Shown here piece after piece: positions 46,990 to 57,144 of a stretch of DNA of 64,000 nt; position 1 is the stretch's first letter, and each line of letters begins with the position of its first letter. The stretch lies in contig CAJIYG010000005.1 of the NCBI GenBank assembly GCA_905181585.1, positions 96,615 through 160,614 on the forward strand, given 5' to 3'. This DNA comes from an uncultured Flavobacteriales bacterium (GTDB taxonomy: Bacteria > Bacteroidota > Bacteroidia > Flavobacteriales > BACL11). Below the pieces are notes generated by a model, which was given only the letters and a program-made list of their open reading frames with translations, made no database searches and was not told the DNA's origin. The position numbers and the translations under genes were made by a program.

Positions 46990-49900
46990 ATTTTCATGAT
47001 TTTATTTGTCATTTTAGTATAAATCAAATAACAATCAATTTTATTGTACCCCATTTGCTTTAATGCTGAAGAATAATTTAAAATTTGGTCTTTATGATGC
47101 CCCCTATATTCACCAGTTTTGTAATCAATAATTACAACTTTTCCCTCTTTAAAAAGCAATCTGTCTGGGATAAGAGTTGTTCCATCTTGCATTAAAATTT
47201 CTTTTTCATTTACAACACGCCATTCACTTGAAAAAAACTTTCGCACCTCTTTATCTAATAAAATATCATTAATTTCATTTCTAAGCTTTGGAAATTGTTT
47301 TAGTGAACACATACCCTTAGATAAAACACTATTCAATACAACTTCTTTATCTTTAAGATACTGTATCTTAGATAACACTAAATGTAAAAGTGTACCCCAA
47401 TCTTTTTGGCTATCATTATTTTCAATATCCCAAATATCTAAAGCTGAATTTTTTAAAGATATTACATTTCTCCATTCTTGCTTTTCAGTATTTATTAAGT
47501 TAAAATAATTTACTTCCTCTATGCTACAATTTGTCTTAACCTCTTTCTTATCGCCTGCAAAAATTGGATAATTATTTGAAAAATATCCTAATAAACCATT
47601 TAGTTGATGTAAATTACTTTTATCTTTATTTACTGATTTAGAGTATATATAAAGTCTGTCTTTTGCTCTTGTCATTGCAACATATAATTTATTCACATTA
47701 TCTAAAAGTGATAAATTTTGTTCATCTTGAACTTGATCTTTAAAAAATGAATAAGCTAAATTCTTATTTTCATTAATTAGATACCTATTTAATTCTTTTG
47801 GTAAACAGCCAGGATTATCAACCCAAATTTCATTTTTATTTCTTTTTCTCCATTCAAAAGGGATAAAAACAATATTGTAAGCCAAACCTTTTGACTTATG
47901 AATTGTTAAAACCTTTACAGCATTAGTTGAATCATTTATGGTAACATATTTTTTATCTTTCATTAGTTCCCACCAAACTAAAAAATCAGACAAACTATTT
48001 AAATTTTTCTTAGAGTAAACATGAACAATATCATTAAATGAATTTAAAAAGGGATCTTCTGAAAAATTAAATATTTCAATAAGCTTACAAATAATTTCAT
48101 ATAGTGATAAGTTTAGTAAACTATTTAAGCTTAAGCTAAAATTATTTTTTTCTAAAACACTTAGTAAGCCTTCAACTTTAATATTTTTATATAAAGAACC
48201 TAAATCTCCATCTATTACACCAACAAAATGGAGATAAGAAATAATATGGGCTTGAGCGATTTGATTACTTGGTTTGAGAATTATATTTAAAAAGGCAATT
48301 AAAAAATTAACTTCTTTGGAGTTAGAAACTAATAAACCTTCAGCTGATACCACAGGAATAGACTTTCCATTCAAATATTTTGTAATTGCTTGAACATCAC
48401 TTTTACTATTGCAAAGAATTGCAATATCTTTAAAATCATAATTATTCTCTTTATTAAGAACAGAAATCTCATTGAAAATTTTACTCATAATTTCATGTCT
48501 CCAATCCTCCCCTTCAAATAGATCTAACTCTACATAACCTCCACTTTCAGCAAAACTATCATCTTGTGAATGACCTCGAGTTCCTTCTAATTTGTCTTGA
48601 AGATATAGGCCTTGTAAATCATTAGAAAGACAATATTTTATTTTCTCAAAAAATAAATTATTAAACTTTATAATTTCCTTTTTACTTCGAAAATTATATA
48701 TCAAATCTTCTACATCATAATGATAATTTAATTTATTTTCCCATTCTTTAGAATTCAGCAAATGTTCAGATTTAAAAATTTTAGGTAAATTTTGAAACTG
48801 TTGAACTTCTCCTCCTCTAAATCTATATATAGATTGTTTTCCATCACCAACAATAATACTTTTCCCAAAATCAATAGAGTCAGTGATAATAGGAAGTAAG
48901 TTTTGCCACTGCAAAAGAGAAGTGTCTTGAAATTCATCAATTAGAAAATGATTAAAACGTTCTCCTAATCTTTCATAAATAAATGTGGAAGACTGCAATG
49001 TAATTAATTTATGAATTCGTTTATTAAATTCTGAAATATGCTCTAAATTTTCTTGCTTTTTAAAATTTTTCACCTCAGTTTTTAGCTCATTAATAACTAT
49101 ATTAGGATATATTTTTTTTAGAGCTTCGTGAACAGAAATATGCTCTTTTAAAACTTGAAGTAAATCATCTATTATGTTTATTAAAGAAGGTTTAGAATTC
49201 TCGACGCTATTTTTAAGATTTTCATCTAACTTTTCACTGTACCACTTGTTATCTTTGATGTTTTTAAGTAACGAATGAGAAGGAATCCAGTCTGCATATT
49301 TTTTAGATAACAATTTCTTAGTAATAAAAGTGTAGTATGTTCCTCTAAGAAAATGAGATTTAGTTAACTGAAACTGATTAAAAAGATTGAGTGCTCTAAG
49401 TCTTAAAGCTTGAACTTTTAATGTCGATGCTTTTTTAAAGTTAATTAATTGATCTTTAAGCTTTATGTATTCTTTAAGAGATAAATTATCATTGAGATTC
49501 TCTTCTCCAAAAAATTGTTTTGCAAAACTTTCAAGGTCATCCTCAATATTATTACTACTACCATCAATAATTTTTTGAGAAGAATACTCTAGCAATACAT
49601 TAACTAATTCTTTATCATTTTCGGTAATTCTGTCAAAAAATGACGCGATAGCAGGCTTAATAATTTTATTACTGTCAAGTTCAAGTTCAAAATTATTTGT
49701 TAGACCAAGATCACTAGCGAAAGTTTTAACAATTTTATATGTGAACTTATCAATGGTTAAAATATTTAAGTCTGAATAATTGTGTAAAACATGAGAAAAA
49801 ACTTGATTAGATAACTTAAAAACTTCTTCTTTAGATAATTTAGTTTGCAAAAGAATAAATTCTAAAATATTATCTATGTCTTCTTTTAAACTTAACGTTC

Positions 49901-50090
49901 TCAAATAATATAAAACTCTTTCTTTCATTTCAGAAGAAGCTTTATTTGTGAAAGTGATTGCTAAAATTCTTTTGTAATAATCTACATCATTTGCTTTAGC
50001 TCCTAAGAGTGATAAACAAATAAAATTTAATGCTAAAGTGTATGTCTTGCCAGAGCCTGCAGATGATTTATAAACCTTGAAATTTTTCAT
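46986..50090 (-). CDS. AddA-like UvrD-family helicase/nuclease
   Basis: A 1034-residue SF1 helicase. Motif I is KSSAGSGKTYTLALN (about residues 8-22), motif Ia AITFTNKASSEMKERV, motif II FLIDEFQDTSLLQW, motif III VGDGKQSIYRFRGG, motif V VLTIHKSKGLAYNIVFIPF and motif VI LYVAMTRAKDRLYIYSK. A C-terminal PD-(D/E)XK nuclease includes IPDRLLFKEGKVVIIDYKTGEYRGHHKDQILNY. With the overlapping AddB-like gene it should load RecA at broken ends. The name RecB/AddA is by motif; subfamily is uncertain. Confidence 0.88.
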   Translation of the reverse strand: MKNFKVYKSSAGSGKTYTLALNFICLSLLGAKANDVDYYKRILAITFTNKASSEMKERVLYYLRTLSLKEDIDNILEFILLQTKLSKEEVFKLSNQVFSHVLHNYSDLNILTIDKFTYKIVKTFASDLGLTNNFELELDSNKIIKPAIASFFDRITENDKELVNVLLEYSSQKIIDGSSNNIEDDLESFAKQFFGEENLNDNLSLKEYIKLKDQLINFKKASTLKVQALRLRALNLFNQFQLTKSHFLRGTYYTFITKKLLSKKYADWIPSHSLLKNIKDNKWYSEKLDENLKNSVENSKPSLINIIDDLLQVLKEHISVHEALKKIYPNIVINELKTEVKNFKKQENLEHISEFNKRIHKLITLQSSTFIYERLGERFNHFLIDEFQDTSLLQWQNLLPIITDSIDFGKSIIVGDGKQSIYRFRGGEVQQFQNLPKIFKSEHLLNSKEWENKLNYHYDVEDLIYNFRSKKEIIKFNNLFFEKIKYCLSNDLQGLYLQDKLEGTRGHSQDDSFAESGGYVELDLFEGEDWRHEIMSKIFNEISVLNKENNYDFKDIAILCNSKSDVQAITKYLNGKSIPVVSAEGLLVSNSKEVNFLIAFLNIILKPSNQIAQAHIISYLHFVGVIDGDLGSLYKNIKVEGLLSVLEKNNFSLSLNSLLNLSLYEIICKLIEIFNFSEDPFLNSFNDIVHVYSKKNLNSLSDFLVWWELMKDKKYVTINDSTNAVKVLTIHKSKGLAYNIVFIPFEWRKRNKNEIWVDNPGCLPKELNRYLINENKNLAYSFFKDQVQDEQNLSLLDNVNKLYVAMTRAKDRLYIYSKSVNKDKSNLHQLNGLLGYFSNNYPIFAGDKKEVKTNCSIEEVNYFNLINTEKQEWRNVISLKNSALDIWDIENNDSQKDWGTLLHLVLSKIQYLKDKEVVLNSVLSKGMCSLKQFPKLRNEINDILLDKEVRKFFSSEWRVVNEKEILMQDGTTLIPDRLLFKEGKVVIIDYKTGEYRGHHKDQILNYSSALKQMGYNKIDCYLIYTKMTNKIMKI

Positions 50091-50127
50091 AAGCAGTTAC
50101 AAAAATTAATATACTAACCGAAAAACA

Positions 50128-50934
50128 TTATTCATGAATTTTTGAACCACAATACTTACAAAATTCAGCGTCATTATCATGTCCTTCTTGAGAGCAATTT
50201 ATACATGACTGAGTGTTAGCTTTAGTTTTAGCTTTTATGATTCCTGCTGTAACAATACCTGTAGGAACAGCTATAATACCATAACCTATAACCATTATTA
50301 TCGAGGCGATAATTTTACCTAAAATAGTTGTTGGAACAACAGTTCCATAACCTACAGTTGTAAGAGTAACAATTGACCAGTAGATAGAATTAGGAATATC
50401 CTGAAAACCTGGGTTGTTAGCACTTAAACCCTCAACTATATACATGATAGTTCCAAGTAAAGTAACAAGTAAAATAACTGATAAAAGAAACACAACAATT
50501 TTAGGTCTGGATGATCTAAGCGCAATTTGCATTGTATACGCTCCACGAGTATATCGAGAAAGCTTAAAAATCTTAAAAATTCTTATTAATCGAATTGCTC
50601 TAATAATAGTTAGAAAATGCATCGCCGGAAAAATAAAAATTAAATATGTAGGAATTACAGCTAAAAGATCAATTATTCCCATTGAAGAAAAAATGTACTT
50701 GAACGGTTTTTGAATCGAGTAAATTCTCAAAAAATACTCAATAGTAAATAATACTGTAAAAACCCACTCAATTCCGATAAGAAGAGATCTATATCGCTGC
50801 TGAATTGTTTCAACACTTTCTAAAATAACAACAGAAACTGATAATAAAATAGCTACTAACAATACAACATCAAAGAGTTTACCTTTGGGAGTATCTGCTT
50901 CAAAAATTATTTGATGTATTCTAGATTTTGTCAT
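50128..50934 (-). CDS. Voltage-gated potassium channel-like ion transporter with zinc ribbon
   Basis: A 268-residue six-transmembrane cation channel. S1-S4 occupy about residues 20-130; S4 has regularly spaced Arg/Lys (IRAIRLIRIFKIFKLSRYTRG). The pore helix and selectivity filter read SIVTLTTVGYGTVVP (K+ signature TVGYG). After S6 comes a cytoplasmic tail ending in a CINC...CKYC double-Cys module (about residues 243-262) typical of a zinc ribbon, a small possible redox- or metal-sensing tail. It stands between AddA-like and argS genes and has its own -7 element. Confidence 0.9.
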   Translation of the reverse strand: MTKSRIHQIIFEADTPKGKLFDVVLLVAILLSVSVVILESVETIQQRYRSLLIGIEWVFTVLFTIEYFLRIYSIQKPFKYIFSSMGIIDLLAVIPTYLIFIFPAMHFLTIIRAIRLIRIFKIFKLSRYTRGAYTMQIALRSSRPKIVVFLLSVILLVTLLGTIMYIVEGLSANNPGFQDIPNSIYWSIVTLTTVGYGTVVPTTILGKIIASIIMVIGYGIIAVPTGIVTAGIIKAKTKANTQSCINCSQEGHDNDAEFCKYCGSKIHE

Positions 50935-50942
50935 GATGTTAG

Positions 50943-50950
50943 CAAATGTA
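50943..50950 (-). promoter_or_regulatory. -7 element of the ion channel gene
   Basis: TACATTTG on the minus strand matches TAnnTTTG, 8 bases before the ATG at 50934. Confidence 0.45.
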
Positions 50951-50998
50951 TACTTTTTTTTATTTTTTATAAAAAAGAATTACTTTTTTTAAAAAAAA

Positions 50999-52768
50999 TT
51001 ACATTTTTTCAGGCACATTAATTCCGAGTAAATCCATTGATTTCTTAATCACTTCAGCAATTTTTTTGGACAAACTTATTCTAAAAGATATGATACTATC
51101 TGATTCAGCATTTAGAATAGTTGTTGACTGATAATAACTATTAAATTCTTTAACAATTTCATAGATATAATTAGCCAAAATAGCAGGGCTATATAAATTA
51201 GCTGCATCTTGAATAGTTTTAGGAAACTCTAATAGTATTTTAATTAACTCCTTTTCTTTATTAGAAATTAATATATCATTCGAAAGTATTAAATCAGTTT
51301 TATTTTTACGAACTAAAGAACTAATCCTAGCATAAGTATATTGAATAAAAGGGCCAGTATTACCATTAAAATCTATACTTTCTTTTGGATCAAATAACAT
51401 TCTTTTTTTTGGATCAACTTTTAGCATAAAATATTTCAAAGCTCCTAAACCAACAGTTTCATAAAGATTATTTGCTTGAGAAAGACTTAAGTCTTGTATT
51501 TTACCCAAATCCTGTGAAATTATTTTTGCTTCATTAACCATTTCAGACATTAAATCATCTGCATCAACAACATTTCCTTCTCGAGATTTCATTTTTCCTG
51601 ATGGAAGATCAACCATACCATAAGAAAGATGGTAACAATCTTTTGCCCAATTATAACCTAATTTTTCTAAAATTTTAAATAATACCTTGAAATGATAATC
51701 TTGCTCATTTGCAACTGTATAAACCATATGAGAAAAATCAAAATCTTTATGTCTTAATACTGCAGTACCAATATCTTGAGTAATATAAACAGCTGTTCCA
51801 TCTGATCTTAGTACAATTTTTTCATCTAATCCCTCCTCTGTTAAATCAATCCAAACAGAGCCATCATCTTTTTTAAAAAATACATTATTCTTTAAACCAG
51901 TTTCTACAATTTCTTTACCCAATAAATATGTATTACTTTCATAATAATTTTTATCAAAATCAACTCCAAGTCTTAAATATGTTTTTTCAAAACCTTTGTA
52001 AACCCAACCATTCATCATTGTCCAAAGCTTTATTACTTCTTCATCTTTTGCCTCCCACTTAAGAAGCATTTCTTGAGCTCTTTTAAAAATATTAGATTTT
52101 TTTTCTGCATCATCTTTAGAAGCACCACTAGCAATTAAAGCAGCAACTTCTTTCTTGTATTCAACATCAAATTTAACATAGTACTTTCCTACAAGATGAT
52201 CTCCTTTAATACCGCTACTTTCGGGAGACTCATTATTCCCAAAATCTTGCCATGCCACCATAGATTTACATATATGAATCCCCCTATCGTTAATAACTTG
52301 AACTTTCTTAACATCTCGTCCTGAAGCTTTAAGGATTTTTGCTACAGAATAGCCTAAAAGATTATTTCTTATGTGTCCTAAATGGATAGGTTTATTTGTA
52401 TTGGGAGAAGAATATTCAACAACATATTTTAAAGAATCATCGTTAATTTTGCAAAAACCAAAATCATCTTGATCTAATATTTTATAGAATGAAGATAAGT
52501 AGTAATCACTTTCAATAGAAAGATTAAGAAACCCCTTAACTACATTAAAACTAAAAACTTCATTAGTATTTTCTTTAAGAAAAACACCTATTTCTTCAGC
52601 GGTCATCTCAGGACTTTTCTTAGAAAATTTAGTAATAGGAAACACAACTAAAGTAATATCACCCTCAAACTCTTTTCTAGTCTTTTGAAACTGGATTTCA
52701 ATATTATTTTGTTGATACTTTTCTTCTATTGCTTTGGCAATATATTTTCTTAGTAGTTCTTCAATCAT
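50999..52768 (-). CDS. argS: Arginyl-tRNA synthetase
   Basis: A 589-residue class I synthetase. It has the N-terminal Add-1 domain (about 1-105), VEYSSPNTNKPIHLGHIRNN with the HIGH-type HLGH, and the KMSKS-equivalent KMKSREGNVV typical of ArgRS. The C-terminal anticodon-binding domain (about 460-589) includes QYTYARISSLVRK. The start overlaps the ctlX stop by 8 bases, putting arginine charging in one transcript with two guanidino-group hydrolases. Confidence 0.96.
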   Translation of the reverse strand: MIEELLRKYIAKAIEEKYQQNNIEIQFQKTRKEFEGDITLVVFPITKFSKKSPEMTAEEIGVFLKENTNEVFSFNVVKGFLNLSIESDYYLSSFYKILDQDDFGFCKINDDSLKYVVEYSSPNTNKPIHLGHIRNNLLGYSVAKILKASGRDVKKVQVINDRGIHICKSMVAWQDFGNNESPESSGIKGDHLVGKYYVKFDVEYKKEVAALIASGASKDDAEKKSNIFKRAQEMLLKWEAKDEEVIKLWTMMNGWVYKGFEKTYLRLGVDFDKNYYESNTYLLGKEIVETGLKNNVFFKKDDGSVWIDLTEEGLDEKIVLRSDGTAVYITQDIGTAVLRHKDFDFSHMVYTVANEQDYHFKVLFKILEKLGYNWAKDCYHLSYGMVDLPSGKMKSREGNVVDADDLMSEMVNEAKIISQDLGKIQDLSLSQANNLYETVGLGALKYFMLKVDPKKRMLFDPKESIDFNGNTGPFIQYTYARISSLVRKNKTDLILSNDILISNKEKELIKILLEFPKTIQDAANLYSPAILANYIYEIVKEFNSYYQSTTILNAESDSIISFRISLSKKIAEVIKKSMDLLGINVPEKM

Positions 52769-53693
52769 TTTTTAAATTTAAAAATATTTCTCCCATCATA
52801 CATCTTGCACTTCCACCCCCACAAGATTCAATAATGCTTAAATCTACATCTATTATTTCATTATAAAACAATATAGATTTTTTTTGTTTTTTATTTAAAC
52901 TATTTAAAGCAGAGCTAGACATCACTAAGTATTCCTTATCCCCCATTACTTGTAACATATTTCCAGCAAAGGAATTAACTTGTTCCTCAAAAATCTCTAT
53001 TATCTCTTTGTTAGTTGAATTAAGCTGTTTTATAATATTTTCTCTTTCTTGTTTATTATCTATAGAGTCTAAACAAATAATAGCATAATTATTTGCAATA
53101 CACATAAGAACATTAGTGTGATAAATAGGTAGTCGTTGGGAATCTACATTTTGATAAGCACTAAAAAGAAATGGTGTAAAACCTTGTCTATCACAAAATT
53201 CTAGTAAAATTTTCTCATCAGTTCTTTTAGAGCGTGCAGCATAACAAATCCTGTTTTTTCTATCCAGAATTAAACTTCCAGTTCCCTCTAGAAAAAGATT
53301 TTGATTTTCGTAATCAACTAAACTATGTACTTCTGATACTTGGAACTTGCTAGAAATAAAAGAAATAATATCATCTCTTCTTTCTTTCCTTCTATTTTTA
53401 GCAAGCATAGGATATAAAAAGATACTACCATTTTCGTGAAAGGAAACCCAATTATTAGGAAATATAGAGTCAGGAGTAAAAGGAATCATAGTATCTTTAA
53501 AAACAATAACATTCACACCTTTATTTTCTAATACTTCAACAAAATTTTGAAATTCATTTAACGCTTTTTCTTGTATTTCATTTTGAGAAATACTAATGCT
53601 AGAATTTTGATAATGATTGTCAACAGAAGTTTCTTCGTTAAAATTGAACGAAACTGGCTCAATCATCATAATATGATTTGTTATTTGCTTCAT
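52761..53693 (-). CDS. ctlX: Citrulline utilization hydrolase CtlX-like
   Basis: A 310-residue amidinotransferase/arginine-deiminase-fold hydrolase. ITNHIMMIEPVSFNFNEET, the PNNWVSFH block, LEGTGSLILDR (catalytic acid region), PIYHTNVLMCI (catalytic His) and CGGGSARCMMGEIF with the nucleophilic Cys are all present. CtlX proteins release ornithine from citrulline. ATG 53693 is preferred to the in-frame ATG at 53720 because it overlaps the upstream stop as ATGA and fits the family N-terminus. It could feed RocD encoded at 8.2-9.4 kb. Confidence 0.88.
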   Translation of the reverse strand: MKQITNHIMMIEPVSFNFNEETSVDNHYQNSSISISQNEIQEKALNEFQNFVEVLENKGVNVIVFKDTMIPFTPDSIFPNNWVSFHENGSIFLYPMLAKNRRKERRDDIISFISSKFQVSEVHSLVDYENQNLFLEGTGSLILDRKNRICYAARSKRTDEKILLEFCDRQGFTPFLFSAYQNVDSQRLPIYHTNVLMCIANNYAIICLDSIDNKQERENIIKQLNSTNKEIIEIFEEQVNSFAGNMLQVMGDKEYLVMSSSALNSLNKKQKKSILFYNEIIDVDLSIIESCGGGSARCMMGEIFLNLKND

Positions 53694-54601
53694 TTTCTTA
53701 TTAATGGCATTGTAGAGCATCGCAACAGACCTTCCATCTTAGATATCTCGGAATATGAAATCTCTTCAACTGTAAAGCCACGCTCTCTTAATATTTTATT
53801 TAAACGTAAAAAACTTCGTTCTGAAATAATAACATTTTCTGAAATTGAAAAAATATTAGAATTCATGTCATACATTTCTTGTGAGTTAATTTTAATTAGA
53901 TTTCCAGAACCAAATAACTGGTTTAAATATTTTATATCTTTTTTATTTTTAAAACCTCCTTCGTAAATAATCGCCTGGTTTTTACCTATGGGTTGAAAAC
54001 AACAATCAAGATGTAATGCGTTTTCTTTAGCATTATCATCTGACTTAAGCAGTTCAAATGATTTAACTTCTTTTTCTGGAAATAAAGACTTAATTCTTTC
54101 AACACCGCTCTTATTAGTTCTTGCAACCTTATACTTTATAAAATCTTCTTCCTCTGAATAACCAATAAAAATAAATTTATTAAAAAGGATAACATCCCCC
54201 CCTTCTATTCGAGAATCTTTATCTAAACTTATTATATTTTCTTTTTTAATTAAATTCAATAAAGGGTCAATAGCTAAAATTTCTTTTTCTCTATCTTTTA
54301 TAATATTAGAAAGAATAATTTTATTGCTAATCACAAAAGCAATATCTCTTGAAAATATTTGATTTAAGCTCGCTATATTAGAGGGTCGATATATTTGAAT
54401 AGAATATTTTTCTAAAACAGCCTGAAACTCTTTAAGTTCATCAGTAATATCATTTATCTGAGGAAATGTTCCATTTAGAACATGTTCTTTTGATTTTGGG
54501 TCATAACAATCACCTAACTCAGGAGTGCCACCAAAACTATCAGCGATACCCAACAAAACAGCTTTTAGCTGATGTGTTTCATTATTAACATTTAATTCCA
54601 T
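53690..54601 (-). CDS. Arginine deiminase/amidinotransferase-fold protein
   Basis: A 303-residue guanidino-group-modifying enzyme. NETHQLKAVLLGIADSFGG starts the domain, FSRDIAFVISNK and DSRIEGGDVILFNKF supply the acidic residues, ALHLDCCFQPIGKNQAIIYEG supplies the His, and EGLLRCSTMPLIRK ends with the nucleophilic Cys. Dimethylarginine hydrolases and arginine deiminases share this pattern. I recall this subgroup as the usual partner of CtlX in Bacteroidota, but the substrate is unknown. It overlaps ctlX by 4 bases. Confidence 0.82.
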   Translation of the reverse strand: MELNVNNETHQLKAVLLGIADSFGGTPELGDCYDPKSKEHVLNGTFPQINDITDELKEFQAVLEKYSIQIYRPSNIASLNQIFSRDIAFVISNKIILSNIIKDREKEILAIDPLLNLIKKENIISLDKDSRIEGGDVILFNKFIFIGYSEEEDFIKYKVARTNKSGVERIKSLFPEKEVKSFELLKSDDNAKENALHLDCCFQPIGKNQAIIYEGGFKNKKDIKYLNQLFGSGNLIKINSQEMYDMNSNIFSISENVIISERSFLRLNKILRERGFTVEEISYSEISKMEGLLRCSTMPLIRK

Positions 54602-54615
54602 AGTAGTAATAGCTG

Positions 54616-54623
54616 CAAACTTA
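54616..54623 (-). promoter_or_regulatory. Promoter of the amidinotransferase-ctlX-argS operon
   Basis: TAAGTTTG on the minus strand matches TAnnTTTG, with TTTTG 22 bases further upstream as a -33 element. It lies 14 bases before the ATG at 54601. Confidence 0.5.
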
Positions 54624-54711
54624 ATAAAGCTTTAAATTAAATCTTCAAAATTATTAACAATTTAATGGTAAAATAATAGTTTATATTAATAATGTTCAAA
54701 ATATCTATTTG

Positions 54712-54719
54712 TATTTTTG
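54712..54719 (+). promoter_or_regulatory. -7 element of ftsK
   Basis: TATTTTTG matches TAnnTTTG, 13 bases before the ftsK ATG at 54733. A separate ATG at 54720 opens only a nine-codon frame. Confidence 0.4.
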
Positions 54720-54732
54720 ATGAATATAGAAG

Positions 54733-57144
54733 ATGAAGAAAAAACCTAAGTTTAAGTCTATTAAGAATAAGCTTTTATCAAAAATAGCTGCCCCATTTAA
54801 AAACAAAAATAATCAACTAATTTTTGGTTCTTTTTTATTTTTACTTGCTTGCTATTTACTAATAGCTTTTTCATCATTCTATGTTGAGTGGAAATCAGAC
54901 AATAGTATTGTCATGAATAGTGGCATTTATGAAGTTCTCACTCATTCTGATATTAAAAATTCTCTTGGCGGATTAGGAGCTTATCTCTCACATCTACTTA
55001 TTTATAAGTTATTTGGAGTATCCGCATACTTAATCTTTATTTTTATATTCTGTTTAAGTTTGAGGGTATTTGGATTCAGAAAAATATCAATACCAAACCT
55101 TCTATTTTATTGCCTAGTTTTTCTCATATATTTTCCAATATTCATATATCACTTTTTTGAATCTTCTATTATATCAGGAGGTCTTGGAATTTATTCGGAA
55201 AATTTGTTGTCGAATGTTTTAGGAGAAATTGGAACAACATTGTTATTGATAACATTATTTATTCTTTACTTTTTTATCAATCACAAAAGTTTTATAGATG
55301 AAGTTTTTATTTATCTTAAAGAATTTTCTTTGCAAAGTTTTCATTTTTTATCTAATAAATTAAAAAGAAATAGTGAGAATTCAAAAAATAAAAAAGCACC
55401 AATCACAACTTCAGAAACTATTTTAAATTCAATAAGCAAAGAAAAACATGAAGAAAAGGAAGTTATTTCAGATCCAGATTTAAATATTGATAAAAAAATA
55501 GATCCCAAAATCAATAAAAATATCAATAGCAACAAAGAAGATGAAAATAATCTTGATATTGAAATAAAGAAAGTAAGCTCTGAGGAAAAGCTAAGTGAGA
55601 CAGAGATTGAAAAAAAATTAAGAGAGTTAGGTGATTATGACCCAACTCTTGAGCTTTCATCTTACAAAATGCCAACAATTGATTTACTTAATAGTTATGG
55701 AAATAGTGAGATAAAAATTGACAAAGAAGATCTAGAGGAAAAGAAAAATAAAATTGTTGAAACATTAGGCCATTATAAAATTGGGATTACTTCGATTAGT
55801 GCTACAGTTGGCCCAACAATTACTCTTTATGAGATAGTGCCTGAGGCCGGTGTTCGTATTTCAAAAATTAAAAATCTTGAAGATGATATTGCCTTAAGTT
55901 TAGCTGCAGAGGGCATAAGAATTATTGCTCCAATTCCTGGTAAAGGCACAATTGGAATAGAAGTTCCAAATAGAACAAAAAATATTGTTTCAATGTTAGA
56001 GGTTCTCTCATCAGAAAATTTCTTAAATAATAAGATGGCTCTTCCAATTGCATTTGGTAAAACTATTTCAAATGAAACATATGTTGTTGATCTTGCTAAA
56101 ATGCCTCATCTTTTAATGGCTGGCGCAACAGGACAAGGAAAATCTGTTGGATTAAATGCTGTCTTAGCTTCACTGTTATATAAGAAACATCCTTCTCAAG
56201 TAAAATTTGTACTAATTGACCCTAAAAAAGTTGAGCTGACTTTATTTAATAAAATTGAAAGACATTATTTAGCAAAACTACCAGATGAGGAAGATGCAAT
56301 AATAACAGACACAAAAAAAGTAGTGAATACTGTTAACTCCTTATGTATTGAAATGGATGATAGGTACGAATTATGTAAAAATGCTAACTGCAGAAATATA
56401 ATTGAATATAATAAAAAATTCATTTCTAGAAAACTTAACCCAAATGACGGACATAGATTTTTACCATATATAGTACTTGTGATCGATGAATTTGCAGATT
56501 TAATCATGACAGCTGGTAAAGAAATAGAAACACCAATAGCAAGGCTAGCACAGCTAGCAAGAGCAATAGGTATTCATCTAATAATAGCAACTCAAAGACC
56601 TTCAGTAAATGTTATTACAGGTTTAATCAAAGCCAACTTCCCAGCAAGAGTTGCATTTAGAGTAACCTCAACTACAGATTCAAGAACAATTATGGATTCT
56701 AAGGGGGCAGAACAATTGATTGGTATGGGTGATATGCTAATTTCAACTGGGAGTGAACTAATTAGATTACAATGTGCATTTATTGACACTCCAGAAGTAG
56801 AAAAAATTTGTGAATACATTGGCTCTCAAAGAGGATATCCTCAAGCACATATTCTTCCTGAATATGAAGGAGAAGCTGAAACGGTTTCAACTAAAGCTGA
56901 TTTAAATGATAAAGATGCTATGTTTGATGAAGCAGCCAGAACAGTTGTGCAAAGTCAATCTGGATCTACGTCGTTAATACAAAGAAAATTAAGGCTAGGT
57001 TATAACAGAGCTGGTAGAATAATTGATCAATTAGAATCAGCAGGTATAGTGGGTCCTTTTGAAGGAAGTAAAGCTAGACAAGTACTTGTTAGAGATATGT
57101 TAGAGCTAGAAGAATTATTAAATAAACTAAACCAAAATGAATAA
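54733..57144 (+). CDS. ftsK: DNA translocase FtsK/SpoIIIE
   Basis: An 803-residue translocase that clears chromosome dimers and pumps DNA through the septum. There are four N-terminal membrane helices (about residues 28-190), a charged Lys/Glu-rich linker (about 205-310), then the motor. Walker A is MAGATGQGKSVGLNA (about 464-478), followed by VLIDPKKVEL, Walker B YIVLVIDEFADLIM and HLIIATQRPSVNVITG. The C-terminal winged-helix gamma domain (about 735-800) has SLIQRKLRLGYNRAGRIIDQLE for KOPS recognition. It overlaps the LolA-like gene by 8 bases. Confidence 0.95.
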   Translation: MKKKPKFKSIKNKLLSKIAAPFKNKNNQLIFGSFLFLLACYLLIAFSSFYVEWKSDNSIVMNSGIYEVLTHSDIKNSLGGLGAYLSHLLIYKLFGVSAYLIFIFIFCLSLRVFGFRKISIPNLLFYCLVFLIYFPIFIYHFFESSIISGGLGIYSENLLSNVLGEIGTTLLLITLFILYFFINHKSFIDEVFIYLKEFSLQSFHFLSNKLKRNSENSKNKKAPITTSETILNSISKEKHEEKEVISDPDLNIDKKIDPKINKNINSNKEDENNLDIEIKKVSSEEKLSETEIEKKLRELGDYDPTLELSSYKMPTIDLLNSYGNSEIKIDKEDLEEKKNKIVETLGHYKIGITSISATVGPTITLYEIVPEAGVRISKIKNLEDDIALSLAAEGIRIIAPIPGKGTIGIEVPNRTKNIVSMLEVLSSENFLNNKMALPIAFGKTISNETYVVDLAKMPHLLMAGATGQGKSVGLNAVLASLLYKKHPSQVKFVLIDPKKVELTLFNKIERHYLAKLPDEEDAIITDTKKVVNTVNSLCIEMDDRYELCKNANCRNIIEYNKKFISRKLNPNDGHRFLPYIVLVIDEFADLIMTAGKEIETPIARLAQLARAIGIHLIIATQRPSVNVITGLIKANFPARVAFRVTSTTDSRTIMDSKGAEQLIGMGDMLISTGSELIRLQCAFIDTPEVEKICEYIGSQRGYPQAHILPEYEGEAETVSTKADLNDKDAMFDEAARTVVQSQSGSTSLIQRKLRLGYNRAGRIIDQLESAGIVGPFEGSKARQVLVRDMLELEELLNKLNQNE

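Noticed and set aside
54720..54749. Nine-codon upstream frame overlapping the ftsK start
   Set aside because: It directly follows the -7 element and could be a leaderless uORF, but MKKKPKFKS at 54733 is an ordinary FtsK start and nothing supports translation of the short frame.
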